From positions 1 through 64,000 of the forward strand of contig NZ_MNPW01000005.1 of assembly GCF_001983175.1 (NCBI RefSeq): a stretch of DNA of 64,000 bases, read 5' to 3'. Under the pieces are notes generated by a model that searched no databases, was not told the DNA's origin, and saw nothing but the letters and a program-made list of their open reading frames with translations. Source of the DNA: Pseudomonas cedrina subsp. cedrina (GTDB lineage Bacteria; Pseudomonadota; Gammaproteobacteria; Pseudomonadales; Pseudomonadaceae). Position 1 is the first letter of the stretch; every line of letters starts with the position of its first letter. Both the position numbers and the translations under genes were made by a program. Shown piece by piece: positions 1 through 9,206 of this stretch.

Positions 1-110
1 GACCATAGAGCATTGGAACCACCTGATCCCATCCCGAACTCAGTAGTGAAACGATGCATCGCCGATGGTAGTGTGGGGTTTCCCCATGTGAGAGTAGGTC
101 ATCGTCAAGA
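1..110 (+). rRNA. rrf: 5S ribosomal RNA, first copy, 5' end cut by the window edge
   Basis: The sequence is nearly identical to a second complete copy at 221-336 and has the typical Pseudomonas 5S landmarks: the CCACCTGATCCCATCCCGAA block, the GTGTGGGG/TCCCCATG helix and the 3' closing strand GGTCATCGTCAAG. About seven 5' bases lie left of the window. It is the end of an rRNA operon whose 16S and 23S genes are outside the window. It differs from the second copy at about position 44 (AGTAGTG versus AGCAGTG). Confidence 0.97.
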
Positions 111-121
111 TTAAATTCCAG

Positions 122-159
122 AACCCCTGTTTGCTAATGCAAACAGGGGTTTTGTTTTT
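122..159 (+). terminator. Rho-independent terminator after the first 5S gene
   Basis: An inverted repeat AACCCCTGTTTGC / GCAAACAGGGGTT with a very short loop is followed by a T-rich tract (TTTTGTTTTT). It lies 11 bases after the 5S 3' end. A near copy follows the second 5S gene. Confidence 0.9.
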
Positions 160-220
160 GTAGAAGTCCATGAATTTTCACCGGCACGTTGTTCACACAA
201 CGGTCTGGTATACAGAATTT

Positions 221-336
221 CTTGACGACCATAGAGCATTGGAACCACCTGATCCCATCCCGAACTCAGCAGTGAAACGATGCATCGCCGATGGTAGTGT
301 GGGGTTTCCCCATGTGAGAGTAGGTCATCGTCAAGA
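221..336 (+). rRNA. rrf: 5S ribosomal RNA, second tandem copy
   Basis: Complete 5S gene of about 116 bases. The terminal strands CTTGACGACC and GGTCATCGTCAAG pair, and the body matches the first copy except for one clear base change. A second 5S gene after the normal terminator indicates a duplicated rrf at the end of the rRNA operon. The 60-base spacer between the two genes contains the first terminator, so the second copy depends on readthrough or on its own weak promoter. Confidence 0.96.
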
Positions 337-347
337 TCAAATTCCAG

Positions 348-383
348 AACCCCTGTCTGCTAACGCAGACAGGGGTTTTGTCG
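348..383 (+). terminator. Rho-independent terminator after the second 5S gene
   Basis: Inverted repeat AACCCCTGTCTGC / GCAGACAGGGGTT with loop TAAC, followed by TTTG. It is a diverged copy of the terminator at 122-159, so the duplication covered gene plus terminator. Confidence 0.88.
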
Positions 384-547
384 TTTAGATCGGCGAAATC
401 GCCGGTAATGGGCCTCTGGGTTAATACTTACTGTTAACCCGTTGTAGCGCAATGCCCCACAAGGCATTTGCCCCCGCAAAGCGGATTCTTGTACGACAAC
501 CACCGGTCGGTTTCCTACGCAAAAACGCCATATGTCCTACAAATCCC

Positions 548-574
548 TAAGTTTTGCCAACCTTTGGCCGAAAG
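548..574 (+). promoter_or_regulatory. Sigma-28 (FliA) type promoter for the chemoreceptor gene
   Basis: TAAGTTTT, an 11-base spacer, then GCCGAAAG. The family consensus is TAAAGTTT-N11-GCCGATAA; six of eight bases match in each half and the spacing is exact. It ends about 113 bases before the chemoreceptor start codon. Chemoreceptor genes of flagellated gamma-proteobacteria are commonly in the FliA regulon, which supports the call. The rest of 385-687 shows no gene. Confidence 0.65.
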
Positions 575-687
575 CCTGAAGAGCCATGCGTGCACCGAAA
601 TAGAGCGGCCAAAGAAGCTGCCTATACCCTTACATGGAATGTTCCTCTCGGCACGCTCACCCCCTTTGGCAAAAAGAAGTCGATGAT

Positions 688-2568
688 ATGAATCTCAAGT
701 TCAGCCATAAAATCCTGTTGGCCGCGTCAGGCGTCGTGGTGTTGGCCTTCGCGTTATTTACCCTTTACAACGACTACCTGCAGCGCAGCACCATCAAGCA
801 GAACCTGGAGTCGTCCATCCAGCAATCCGGTGAACTCACCGCCAGCAGTGTCCAGAACTGGCTCAGTGGTCGAATACTGGTACTCGAAAGTCTCACCCAA
901 AACGTCGCCCACCAAGGTAGTGGTGCCGACCTCCCAGGCCTGGTTGACCAATCCGCGTTCACCTCGAACTTTCAGTTCACCTATGTGGGCCAGACCAACG
1001 GTGTGTTCACGCAACGTCCAGACGCAAAGATGCCCGACGGTTATGACCCCCGTCAGCGCCCCTGGTACAAGCAAGCTGTAGCTGCAGACAAGCCCATGCT
1101 CACGCCACCTTATATGGCCGCAGTGGGTGGGCAGATCGTGACCATCGCGATGCCGGTGAAAAAGAACGGTGAACTGCTCGGCGTAGTTGGCGGTGACCTG
1201 AGCCTGCAGACCTTGGTGAAGATCATCAACTCGGTGGACTTCGGCGGCATCGGCCATGCGTTCCTGGTCAGCGGCGACGGCCAGGTCATCGTCAGTCCTG
1301 ATGAAGACCAGGTGATGAAAAACCTCAAGGACATCTACCCCGGCACCCAGTTAAAAATCGAAAGGGTCAATCAGGACGTCGTTCTCAATGGTCAGGACCG
1401 CATCCTGTCATTCACGCCTATCAGCGGCTTGCCTGGCGCAGATTGGTATATCGGTCTTTCAATTGATAAAGACAAAGCCTACGCACCGCTGGGCAAGTTT
1501 CGCACTTCCGCATTAATCGCTATGTTAATCGCCGTGGTCGCGATTGCCGTACTCCTGAGCCTGCTGATCCAAGTCTTGCTGCGCCCCCTGACCACCATGG
1601 GCGTGGCCATGCAGGATATCGCCCAGGGCGAGGGCGACCTGACCCGCCGTCTGGCTGTCACCAGCAAGGACGAGTTCGGTGAAGTTGGCAGCGCGTTCAA
1701 TCAATTCGTTGAGCGCATCCACGCTTCGATTTCCGAGGTGTCCTCGGCTACACGCCAAGTGCATGATTTGTCCCAGCGTGTGATGGCCTCGTCCAATGCT
1801 TCTATCATTGGTTCGGACGAGCAGAGCGCGCGCACCAACAGCGTGGCTGCAGCGATCAACGAACTGGGCGCCGCTACTCAGGAGATCGCTCGTAACGCTG
1901 CCGATGCTTCACAGCACGCCAGTGGTGCCAGCGAGCAGGCCGACGATGGACGCAAAGTGGTGGAGCAAACCATTCTCGCAATGTCGGCGCTGTCGCAGAA
2001 AATCAGCCTGTCCTGCACCCAGATCGAGACCCTGAACGCCAGCACTGACAATATTGGTCACATCCTTGATGTGATCAAAGGTATCTCCCAGCAAACCAAC
2101 CTGCTGGCGCTCAACGCAGCCATCGAAGCGGCACGCGCCGGCGAGGCCGGTCGCGGTTTTGCGGTGGTTGCCGACGAAGTGCGCAACCTGGCTCACCGTA
2201 CCCAGGAGTCTGCCGAAGAGATCCACAAAATGATCACGTCGCTGCAAGTGGGCTCGCGTGAAGCGGTCACCACCATGAATGCCAGCCAGGTCTCCAGCGA
2301 AGAAAGCGTAGAGGTCGCAAACCAGGCCGGTGAGCGCCTGGTCAGCGTGACGCAGCGGATCGTGGAGATCGATGGCATGAACCAGTCCGTCGCAGCGGCA
2401 ACCGAAGAACAGACCGCCGTGGTGGAAACCCTCAACGTTGATATCAACCAGATAAACCTGCTGAACCAGCAGGGCGTGGCCAATCTCAACGAAACCCTGA
2501 AAGATTGCGATGCGCTGTCTCAACAGGCCAATCGGTTGAAGCAACTGGTCGATAGTTTCAAGATCTGA
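688..2568 (+). CDS. Methyl-accepting chemotaxis protein with dCache sensor domain
   Basis: A 626-residue transmembrane chemoreceptor. An N-terminal membrane helix (about residues 9-29) is followed by a periplasmic dCache_1 domain of about 240 residues containing the family signature [12 protein letters not shown], as in Pseudomonas amino-acid receptors of the CtaA/B/C and PctA/B/C type. A second membrane helix, a HAMP domain and a long cytoplasmic coiled coil follow. The tip motif [19 protein letters not shown] contacts CheA/CheW. There is no C-terminal CheR-binding pentapeptide. The start at 688 was chosen over an upstream in-frame ATG (634) because it has an AGAAG ribosome site and begins right before the signal anchor. 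Ligand is unknown; the dCache pocket suggests amino acids or related small molecules. Confidence 0.93.
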   Translation: MNLKFSHKILLAASGVVVLAFALFTLYNDYLQRSTIKQNLESSIQQSGELTASSVQNWLSGRILVLESLTQNVAHQGSGADLPGLVDQSAFTSNFQFTYVGQTNGVFTQRPDAKMPDGYDPRQRPWYKQAVAADKPMLTPPYMAAVGGQIVTIAMPVKKNGELLGVVGGDLSLQTLVKIINSVDFGGIGHAFLVSGDGQVIVSPDEDQVMKNLKDIYPGTQLKIERVNQDVVLNGQDRILSFTPISGLPGADWYIGLSIDKDKAYAPLGKFRTSALIAMLIAVVAIAVLLSLLIQVLLRPLTTMGVAMQDIAQGEGDLTRRLAVTSKDEFGEVGSAFNQFVERIHASISEVSSATRQVHDLSQRVMASSNASIIGSDEQSARTNSVAAAINELGAATQEIARNAADASQHASGASEQADDGRKVVEQTILAMSALSQKISLSCTQIETLNASTDNIGHILDVIKGISQQTNLLALNAAIEAARAGEAGRGFAVVADEVRNLAHRTQESAEEIHKMITSLQVGSREAVTTMNASQVSSEESVEVANQAGERLVSVTQRIVEIDGMNQSVAAATEEQTAVVETLNVDINQINLLNQQGVANLNETLKDCDALSQQANRLKQLVDSFKI

Positions 2569-2583
2569 CCCGCTGATTGATCA

Positions 2584-2611
2584 GGCAGGAGCGATTCATG
2601 TTGCTCCTGCC
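2584..2611. terminator. Hairpin between convergent chemoreceptor and mgoD genes
   Basis: Perfect 9-bp inverted repeat GGCAGGAGC / GCTCCTGCC with a 10-base loop lies between the two stop codons. It has no T tract on either side, so it may act as a weak bidirectional terminator or a protective 3' hairpin. Confidence 0.55.
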
Positions 2612-2614
2612 CGC

Positions 2615-3073
2615 TTAGCCAAGCATCCGGCGAACGTTGTCCAACGCGCTATCGACGAAGCCTTGCACAAACTGTCTAAACCCTGTGTTCGCGTCATCTG
2701 TGGGTTCCGCGATAATCGTCCAGGTCACCTGGGAACATTGCGCTCCAAGCGATTTCACCTGGATCGCCGCCCATAACCTGGCCACGCCCAGCGTGTTATA
2801 GATAGTGGTCCAGGTCATGTGCATGGCTTGCTCGTCCCGGCTATTGAGCTGCTCCACCACGCGGTTGCCATCGCGGAAAAACTTCGTACGCAAGGCGCCC
2901 ACACCTGTGCCCGTCATCTCGATGTGCGTCAGGTCAGGAATGAACACATCGAAGCCTGCAAATTGCCCCACCATGTTCCACAGCCGCGTCGCATGACAGT
3001 CGACCACGACAGACGCCACTATTGGCAGACCGTTCGGGTTGCGAATTAACGTATCGGGTTGCAGCGGTTTCAT
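2615..3073 (-). CDS. mgoD: MgoD/PvfD: SRPBCC (polyketide cyclase-like) protein
   Basis: A 152-residue cytoplasmic START/SRPBCC-fold protein, last gene of the mgoBCAD operon. The pattern PIVASVVVDCHATRLWNMV followed by alternating strands and a long C-terminal helix is typical of this ligand-binding fold. In the mgo (mangotoxin regulation) and pvf operons the fourth gene is such a protein and is thought to help form or release the small-molecule product. The start at 3073 has a good AGGA site seven bases upstream; an in-frame ATG at 3091 directly after the mgoA stop lacks one but could be used by coupling. The identification rests on gene order plus fold, so the family is firm and the exact role is inference. 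Confidence 0.82.
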   Translation of the reverse strand: MKPLQPDTLIRNPNGLPIVASVVVDCHATRLWNMVGQFAGFDVFIPDLTHIEMTGTGVGALRTKFFRDGNRVVEQLNSRDEQAMHMTWTTIYNTLGVARLWAAIQVKSLGAQCSQVTWTIIAEPTDDANTGFRQFVQGFVDSALDNVRRMLG

Positions 3074-3091
3074 GAAGTTGTCCTGAGGCAT

Positions 3092-6000
3092 TCAAAAAAA
3101 GCCAATGGTCTTGAGGTAGTCGCAGCCTTTGCTCAACAGCGCCGGATCTTTTTCAGGATAACGTGCGCCCATCTGCCGGACCCCCTGTCGCGCGTTTTCA
3201 TGGCGAATCTTCGACGTGTCACCAATATCTTCATCCAGGCGGCCGAGATAAAAGCCCAACACGCCAAACAGGGCGTTGTCCTGGCCGACCGTTCGTAGCG
3301 CCTGTTGCCACCGCGCGATACTTACCCGCTTGAAGCGGTGGCCGGCTCGGCTGAAAGCATCCAGATAGCGGGCCCAGCTCAGAGGTTGTGGGTTGTGCAA
3401 GTTGAATACACTGTTGTCGGCTTGAAAGCGGGCGCAGTGGAACGCAATGAACCGAGCCAGAAAGTCCACCGGCATCAGGTCGAAGTTTAGTGCCAGTCGC
3501 GGTAGCAGACCCAGTTGCAATGATCCCTTGAGCATCAGCATCAAGCGATTTTTTTGCGGTTGGCACACACCCGTTACGCTGTTGAAACTGACATTGCCCG
3601 GGCGGAGGATGTTCACCCAGCCCCCGCGCTCCACCGCACGGCCCAATTGCCGTTCGGCGACCCACTTGGACAGGTTGTAGCCATTCTTGATGTACAGCGG
3701 CAACGTGGCGGCGGCGGGTGCTTCGAGGACATAGCCCTGTGTGTCGATACTGCTTGCAGCGGACAGCGTCGAGATAAAGTTGAAGACCTTTTTGCAGTGT
3801 GTCTCGCACAGGCGCAGGCACTCGAGCATGGGATCGACGTTGTCCCTGGCCAATGCCGCGTAGTCCATCACGTGATTGACCTGAGCGGCATTGTGTATCA
3901 GCACGCCGAAGTCTTTGGCGAGCGTGTCATAAGCGTCGCAGGCCAAACCCAATCGATGCAGGCTGATATCGGCGCTGAATACCTGCACCCGGCTCAGGTC
4001 CAGATGCTCCAGGCGATACTCGCACAGCGCCTGTGTAAAGCGTTCCGTCGCCGAATATCCTGGTTCCGCGCGTACCAGGCAGGCCACCTGGGTTGCGCCA
4101 CCGGCGAGCAACGCCTCGACGATATGGACACCGACAAAACTGTTGGCCCCCGTCACGATCACTCGGTGCGGATCGCCGGCGCGTTCATCCGCCAGCGTGT
4201 TGTACACCCACTCCCGTTGAGCATCGCGAGCGGCCTGGCTGAAGCGCGCATCGGGTCGTTCGCCGTCCTCCACCAAGGTTGCCAGGGTACGAATCGTCGG
4301 CCCCTCAATGAAGTGGCTAAGCGCGAAGCTACGGCCGAATTGCTCGCGAACGCGCAGCAAAAGGGTCGACAGCAAAATCGAATGGCCGCCGAGATCGAAG
4401 AAGCTTTCGTCGATAGATATTTTTGCCGCAGGCAATGCCAGCAGTTCGCTCCACAAACAGGTCAGCCGCACGTGAAGCGGGGTTTGTGCCGCGCAGCAGT
4501 CAGCCTGCGCAGTAGGCGAGAGCGGCAGTGCCAGCAACGCCCCGCGATCGACTTTGCCGTTGCCGGAACACGGCATGCAGGGCAGTAAATTCCAGAATCC
4601 GGGTCTCATGTAGTCCGGCAGCCACTGCCGCGCGTGTTGCTGCAGGGCCGCCACAGTGGCCCCCGGTTCAGGTTGGGCGACATAGCCTCGGATCCTGAAT
4701 TCGCGATCGATCACCACCGCCACCTGGCGATACAGCCGACTGTTACGCAAACACTGTTCAATCTCTTGCGGCTCAACCCGAAACCCTCGGATCTTCACTT
4801 GATCATCTCGCCGCCCCCCCAGTACGATCCCGTCGGCGGTCCACTTTGCCAAATCGCCGCTGCGGTAAGCCCGCAAGCCCCGGCCGCCTGGCACGGCCAG
4901 CTCCACGAACGCAGGGGCGGACTGTTGCGCAGCGTTTACATACCCCAGGCTCACCCCCGGCCCGACGATATAAAGCTCACCCATCACCTCTTCATCCACC
5001 GGCTGCAGGTCATCGTCGAGAATCAGCACTTGGCTGTTGGCGATGGGGTAGCCGAGGTTGCGGTTGCTATCAGCGGGGTTCAACGTCCGATGGGTAACCA
5101 GCACAGTCGCCTCCGTGGGCCCATAGAGGTTATGAAACCGGCACTGCTTCGCCAGGTGTTCGATCACATGGGGCTCGCACACATCACCGCCGGTCAGCAG
5201 ATGCTTCAGGCCCAGTGGTTCTCCTGGTGGCAGAATGTTCAGCAGGGCTGGCGGTAGAAAGGCATGGGTGACGCGTTGCCGGTGGAGCAGACCCAGTAGC
5301 TGCCGAGGATCTTGTCGTTGCTCCGCATCAGGAACGATCAATTCGGCGCCTGCTATCAGCGCGGGGAAAATGTCGATCAGCGACGAGTCAAAGCTCACCG
5401 GCGAAAATTGCAGGACGCGGGCCTGCTCATCCAGCTCCATACAGGCCCTGAACCAAGCCGCAAAATGTGCAAGGTTAGCCTGGCTGAGCAACACTCCCTT
5501 GGGGTGGCCGGTGGTGCCCGAGGTGTAGAACGTCATGCAGGGAGCATCAGCCGCGGGCCGGTGGCGCATCAGTGGGCGCGTCAAGTCGGCGCCGCGCAGG
5601 TCAACACTTCTGACATCCAAGGTAATGAAACACTCCCGCAAGGGATGCCGACCGGCGTCAAGCAATACCCGCGCATCAGCATGTTCAAGCATGACCAAAT
5701 GGCGCTGAGGAGGATGGTCCGGCGCTAGCGGCAGATACACCGCTGCGCAGCCCAGTACCGCAAGAATACTGGCGTACAACTCGGTGGATTTTTCCAGGCA
5801 TACGCCGACCACTGCTGACGTCTGCGCAGTCTCCAGCAATGGTTGCAGCCGCTGCTGGATCGCGATGGCGTGAAGCTGCAATTGACGATAAAGCACTTGG
5901 TTGCCGGCGATGTTCAGCGCCGGCCGGTCAGCGAAGGTTTGAAGGCTGGCCTGCAACCGTTCGATTACAGGCACCTGGGCTTCCTGCATGGCAGCAGGGT

Positions 6001-6469
6001 CTTCAGTGCGGTTGAAGCGATGCACAAAAGCCAGCGCGTCAAGCTCGCCCAAACCCTGCTCGGGCCATTCATTGGCCGCGGCGCTCATGCAGAAATATTC
6101 AGGATCCCGCGAAAACCCACTGACGTGCAGCGCGACCCACTCCACCAACGCCTGTGTGACCTGCCGGCGCAGGCGCTGGCCATTGCCGTTGCGCTCGTCC
6201 GCGACGTCCAGTACCGCTGACAGCTGCCGTCCAGGCCCATATGCGCGTAGTTGCAGCGCGGGCAGCCCGCAGTCGGCTACCGGGCCGACACCCAGGCGCA
6301 GGCTTAGTCGTGGAATTGGGCCGGTGTGATCCAGCGCTCCGTGGCTGCCGTCATCGATACAAAGGTCGATGCCCTCGTCACCCGAGGCATGACCATACTG
6401 TTCCAGTTCCTGCCTGATGGCGCCCAAGGCGCTGCTGGCGCCGGCAAATCCGATGGTCAGTCGCCGCAT
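3092..6469 (-). CDS. mgoA: MgoA/PvfC: single-module NRPS with terminal reductase (A-T-R)
   Basis: An 1125-residue non-ribosomal peptide synthetase-like enzyme. Residues 1-160 form an unassigned N-terminal region. The adenylation domain (about 170-645) shows core motifs FYTSGTTGHPKG, NLYGPTEATV, YRSGDLAKW and GNGKVDRG. A carrier domain follows with DLGGHSILL (phosphopantetheine serine near 697). A thioester reductase runs from about 765, with the Rossmann motif VTGANSFVG and an active-site-like GYNLSKWVAE. There is no condensation domain, so one amino acid is activated and released as an aldehyde. This is the layout of MgoA and PvfC, which activate leucine or valine for leudiazen/valdiazen and pyrazine N-oxide signals. 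It overlaps mgoC by 13 bases. Substrate specificity cannot be read securely by eye. Confidence 0.9.
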   Translation of the reverse strand: MRRLTIGFAGASSALGAIRQELEQYGHASGDEGIDLCIDDGSHGALDHTGPIPRLSLRLGVGPVADCGLPALQLRAYGPGRQLSAVLDVADERNGNGQRLRRQVTQALVEWVALHVSGFSRDPEYFCMSAAANEWPEQGLGELDALAFVHRFNRTEDPAAMQEAQVPVIERLQASLQTFADRPALNIAGNQVLYRQLQLHAIAIQQRLQPLLETAQTSAVVGVCLEKSTELYASILAVLGCAAVYLPLAPDHPPQRHLVMLEHADARVLLDAGRHPLRECFITLDVRSVDLRGADLTRPLMRHRPAADAPCMTFYTSGTTGHPKGVLLSQANLAHFAAWFRACMELDEQARVLQFSPVSFDSSLIDIFPALIAGAELIVPDAEQRQDPRQLLGLLHRQRVTHAFLPPALLNILPPGEPLGLKHLLTGGDVCEPHVIEHLAKQCRFHNLYGPTEATVLVTHRTLNPADSNRNLGYPIANSQVLILDDDLQPVDEEVMGELYIVGPGVSLGYVNAAQQSAPAFVELAVPGGRGLRAYRSGDLAKWTADGIVLGGRRDDQVKIRGFRVEPQEIEQCLRNSRLYRQVAVVIDREFRIRGYVAQPEPGATVAALQQHARQWLPDYMRPGFWNLLPCMPCSGNGKVDRGALLALPLSPTAQADCCAAQTPLHVRLTCLWSELLALPAAKISIDESFFDLGGHSILLSTLLLRVREQFGRSFALSHFIEGPTIRTLATLVEDGERPDARFSQAARDAQREWVYNTLADERAGDPHRVIVTGANSFVGVHIVEALLAGGATQVACLVRAEPGYSATERFTQALCEYRLEHLDLSRVQVFSADISLHRLGLACDAYDTLAKDFGVLIHNAAQVNHVMDYAALARDNVDPMLECLRLCETHCKKVFNFISTLSAASSIDTQGYVLEAPAAATLPLYIKNGYNLSKWVAERQLGRAVERGGWVNILRPGNVSFNSVTGVCQPQKNRLMLMLKGSLQLGLLPRLALNFDLMPVDFLARFIAFHCARFQADNSVFNLHNPQPLSWARYLDAFSRAGHRFKRVSIARWQQALRTVGQDNALFGVLGFYLGRLDEDIGDTSKIRHENARQGVRQMGARYPEKDPALLSKGCDYLKTIGFF

Positions 6470-7413
6470 GTCGCCCTCCGGGACACTGGCAGGTAAGCGT
6501 CCAGCGCTTGCACCACGCTCGGCGTTTGCAGCAAACCGCTGTGTTGCAGGAAGCTGAGGATATTGCCCATCAATGGGTGCTGCCGGGTGATGGGAAAGGC
6601 CAGCGCCGCGGCTTCATCGCGTAGTGCGCCGCGCAAGCTGGCGCTGATGTCGAGGTGTTCGATCAAGTGCAGGTCGAAGCTTTTATGCAGATCGTTCGTC
6701 AGGTAGTGGGCCAGGAAAATAGGCAGTACCTGGGCGATGCTATCGCGGTCGTCGTTGCTCGCAGTTTGCCAATACAAACGTACGAGCCGTGTCCAGAACC
6801 GGGCGTGGCGGCCTTCATCAAACAGGTGGTCGGCCATCAAGCCACGGATGGAGGCCTTGACGCTGGCGTCCTTGGAAAACGCCGCCACATCGTGGGTCAC
6901 GGTGTTTTCGGCAATGGCCACGCCAATCAGCGCTATTGCATCACGCAAGCGCGCTGGCGCCTGTGCCTGCGCCGCCGGCAGCGCGCGGCTCAATTCGATT
7001 TCCCGCGGCGGCTCCAACGGTTGTATGCCGGTCATGGCGACGGTTTGCTGCAGGAAATCCAGCGCAACCAGCGCGTGGTAGTCCTCGTCCACGACGACGG
7101 TCATCGCGTCAACGCGACAGGCAAGCGGGAAGGGGACCGAGAACTGATTCTTGGCAATGCTGCGCGCGGTCTTGTCGACGATCTCGGTCTCGAATATCAC
7201 GACGTCATTGATGAATTTGTAGAAGCTTTGCACCAGCACGAAATCGCGCCATTGCGGGCAGTGTTCCAGGAATGTCCCACAGAGCACCAAGGGTTGGCGG
7301 CACAACGGATAGATCAGCTTGTCATCGTCCTCCAGTAAGCGACGAGGACGTGTGCGGATGGTTGCGCGGCGCTCCCAGTCATTGGCAATAGCTTGGTAGT
7401 CGGCGGCGTTCAT
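6457..7413 (-). CDS. mgoC: MgoC/PvfB: AurF-like diiron N-oxygenase
   Basis: A 318-residue helical diiron oxygenase of the AurF (p-aminobenzoate N-oxygenase) family. Candidate metal-ligand motifs occur in order: VIFETEIVD, VDEDYHALVALDF, AENTVTHD and DEGRHARFW. In the pvf pathway the homologue oxidises the amino group of the amino acid held on the NRPS carrier domain, which is the chemical origin of the N-oxide or diazeniumdiolate. It overlaps the upstream mgoB stop by four bases and the downstream mgoA start by 13, so the three genes are translationally coupled. The family call is strong. The pathway assignment depends on the neighbours. Confidence 0.9.
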   Translation of the reverse strand: MNAADYQAIANDWERRATIRTRPRRLLEDDDKLIYPLCRQPLVLCGTFLEHCPQWRDFVLVQSFYKFINDVVIFETEIVDKTARSIAKNQFSVPFPLACRVDAMTVVVDEDYHALVALDFLQQTVAMTGIQPLEPPREIELSRALPAAQAQAPARLRDAIALIGVAIAENTVTHDVAAFSKDASVKASIRGLMADHLFDEGRHARFWTRLVRLYWQTASNDDRDSIAQVLPIFLAHYLTNDLHKSFDLHLIEHLDISASLRGALRDEAAALAFPITRQHPLMGNILSFLQHSGLLQTPSVVQALDAYLPVSRRATCGD

Positions 7414-8168
7414 AGGTGCACCGCTTGCAGCGAGGCCCGAACTTCATCCCAGAACGCGATACGCCCCTCCACAGCCGCCAGGGCGGCGTCGTTGGCCTGT
7501 TGCGGGTACGCCGGGTCCGCACTGGCGAGGCGCTGCAGCAACTGTTCGGCTGCCGGCCCATGGTCCTGGGCGTCCAATTCGATGTGCCGCTTGAGGTAGG
7601 CACACAAGGTAGGTGCCTGGCGACGGACCCATTCATCAGCGTTCAGGAGGCGCGTGAACATCGTCGGGATGACATGCTCGCGACTGTGCAGAAAGGCTGC
7701 CGCCACGCAATGGGGCGGCGCGTTCAGCGCAAGGTGCAAGGTGCCGCTGACGAAGCAGGCTACGCCGGGAAGCACCTCGATCTCCTGTAAGGCGGCAGTT
7801 GCTTCTACGCCCTGGCGTTGTAGCGCGACAAAGCGGTTGATAGGCAAGGTGCTGGCGCCCACTTCAGTCATGGCCTCCAGGTAAAGTTCGAAGTGGCTGC
7901 AATAGCCTTCCCCCGGATGCAGGTCTGACTCCTCAGCCAGCACGATCTCGTTGATCAGGCGTGCGGCTTGCGGGTCGGCAGGTGGCAGCCAGGGCAGGCG
8001 AGTGCAGGTCAAGTCCTGCTGCAGGCGTTTGGCGAGGGTCATGAAGTCCCAGACGGCAAATATGTGGCTCTCCATAAAAAGTTGTAACTTGCGCAGGGAA
8101 GTTATTTCTGAAAATAACGGATGGCTGCATAACTGCAGTTTTGCTGTTTCAAGTAATGGTTGATGCAT
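7410..8168 (-). CDS. mgoB: MgoB/PvfA: DUF3050 heme-oxygenase-like protein
   Basis: A 252-residue all-helical protein resembling DUF3050, a branch of the heme-oxygenase-like diiron superfamily. Conserved acidic and histidine positions include the early FMESHIFAVWDF and EESDLHPGEGYCSHFELY. It is the first gene of the mgoBCAD operon, as in plant-associated pseudomonads, where mgoB is needed for full signal production. The start codon follows an AAGG site eight bases away. The 327-base stretch before it should hold the operon promoter, because the next gene upstream, although co-directional, encodes an unrelated regulator. The catalytic activity of DUF3050 proteins in this pathway was not established to my knowledge. 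Confidence 0.87.
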   Translation of the reverse strand: MHQPLLETAKLQLCSHPLFSEITSLRKLQLFMESHIFAVWDFMTLAKRLQQDLTCTRLPWLPPADPQAARLINEIVLAEESDLHPGEGYCSHFELYLEAMTEVGASTLPINRFVALQRQGVEATAALQEIEVLPGVACFVSGTLHLALNAPPHCVAAAFLHSREHVIPTMFTRLLNADEWVRRQAPTLCAYLKRHIELDAQDHGPAAEQLLQRLASADPAYPQQANDAALAAVEGRIAFWDEVRASLQAVHL

Positions 8169-8495
8169 GGTTGGTGCCTTAATTGTTGCGTTTGCTGTGA
8201 GCGCAGCGATAAGTGTTTTGTTGGCAAGAAGTGAGTGGGTATCAACCAGCCGCCGACGCGCAGGGTCGCTCCATAAAAGGACTGCAACGTCGAGTGAAGT
8301 GTCTGGTTCAGGAGTAAAAGATAATAAGCGGGTTAAACAAGTTGGCGAGCATACAAATGTGTTAGAAGTTTTTCTAAATAATATGCGCTGTAAGTTACTT
8401 TCTTGGTTGTCGGTGGGAAGTTTCCACGGGGCGGCGCGCTAATACTTAGCCAGGCAGCCCCGCAACAGCGATGTTCGAAATAGCAGCGGTGTGTT
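8169..8495. other. Intergenic region expected to hold the mgo promoter and leader
   Basis: No gene is visible in these 327 bases. A 15-bp imperfect dyad GTGGGAAGTTTCCAC lies at 8413-8427 and is a candidate operator. A TGTAAG half-site at 8389-8394 resembles half of the GacA box, but the second half is absent. No clear sigma-70 promoter could be chosen by eye. Confidence 0.4.
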
Positions 8496-9206
8496 TTATT
8501 GCGTGCGTTTAATGTTGTCGACATCCAAGCCATTGAGGTACGCCGTGATCACCTCCATGCCTCGCATCAAATGATTGCGCAGCGTCAGGATGCTTTGCGC
8601 GGTTTTCTTTTGCGCCACCAGGCTCAGCAGTTCGCGGTGATCTTCCTGGGAAGTCTCACCCAGGCCCATCGCTTCGAGGTTGTAACGCAGGAAACGTTCT
8701 TCCTCGTTCAAACCGTGTTCCACCAATTTGAGCAGCCGCTGGTTCGGGGCCTTGCCATACAGCGTCATGTGGAACAGCCGGTTGAGGCGACCGATCTCGC
8801 GGTAGTCTTTTTCCTGTTCCAAAGCGTCGATGATGGCGTTCGCCTCGACGATATCTGCCTCGGTGAGCAAAGGAATCGACAGGCGCAGCGCTTCAGATTC
8901 CAGCAGCATCCGCAGTTCATAGGTTTCGGCCGAGTTATCCTCGATCAACGGTGCAACGACGGCACCCTTGTGGGTCACCACATGCAGCAGTGACTGGGCT
9001 TCGAGCTGGCGTAAGGCTTCACGCACCGGCATCCGACTGACCCCGAACAAGCTGGCCAATTCCTGTTGGCGCATGGCGGTACCGCAGGGCAACCGACCAT
9101 CCAGGATGGCGTTGCGCAAGGTTTCTTCAATCACGGAGCGAGCGAGATGCGCGGGAATAGGTCCGCTGATCTTGATGCTGTTCAAAGGGGTCGGCTTATG
9201 CGTCAC
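8496..9206 (-). CDS. GntR-family regulator with FCD ligand domain
   Basis: A 236-residue DNA-binding regulator. The N-terminal winged helix (about residues 22-85) contains the typical GMRQQELASLFGVSRMPVREALRQLE-like helix-turn-helix, visible here as LFGVSRMPVREALRQLEAQ. The C-terminal helical FCD domain binds a small acid, often through a metal held by Asp and His residues; LNRLFHMTLY and EDHREL are candidate ligand positions. Translation starts at GTG with a strong AAGGAG ten bases upstream. The gene diverges from the TauD-like dioxygenase cluster across 357 bases, which suggests it controls that cluster or itself. It also lies upstream of the mgo operon on the same strand, so control of mgo is possible but less likely. 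Confidence 0.88.
   Translation of the reverse strand: MTHKPTPLNSIKISGPIPAHLARSVIEETLRNAILDGRLPCGTAMRQQELASLFGVSRMPVREALRQLEAQSLLHVVTHKGAVVAPLIEDNSAETYELRMLLESEALRLSIPLLTEADIVEANAIIDALEQEKDYREIGRLNRLFHMTLYGKAPNQRLLKLVEHGLNEEERFLRYNLEAMGLGETSQEDHRELLSLVAQKKTAQSILTLRNHLMRGMEVITAYLNGLDVDNIKRTQ

Noticed and set aside
8389..8406. GacA-box-like site upstream of mgoB
   Set aside because: Only the TGTAAG half is present; the expected CTTACA half is missing.
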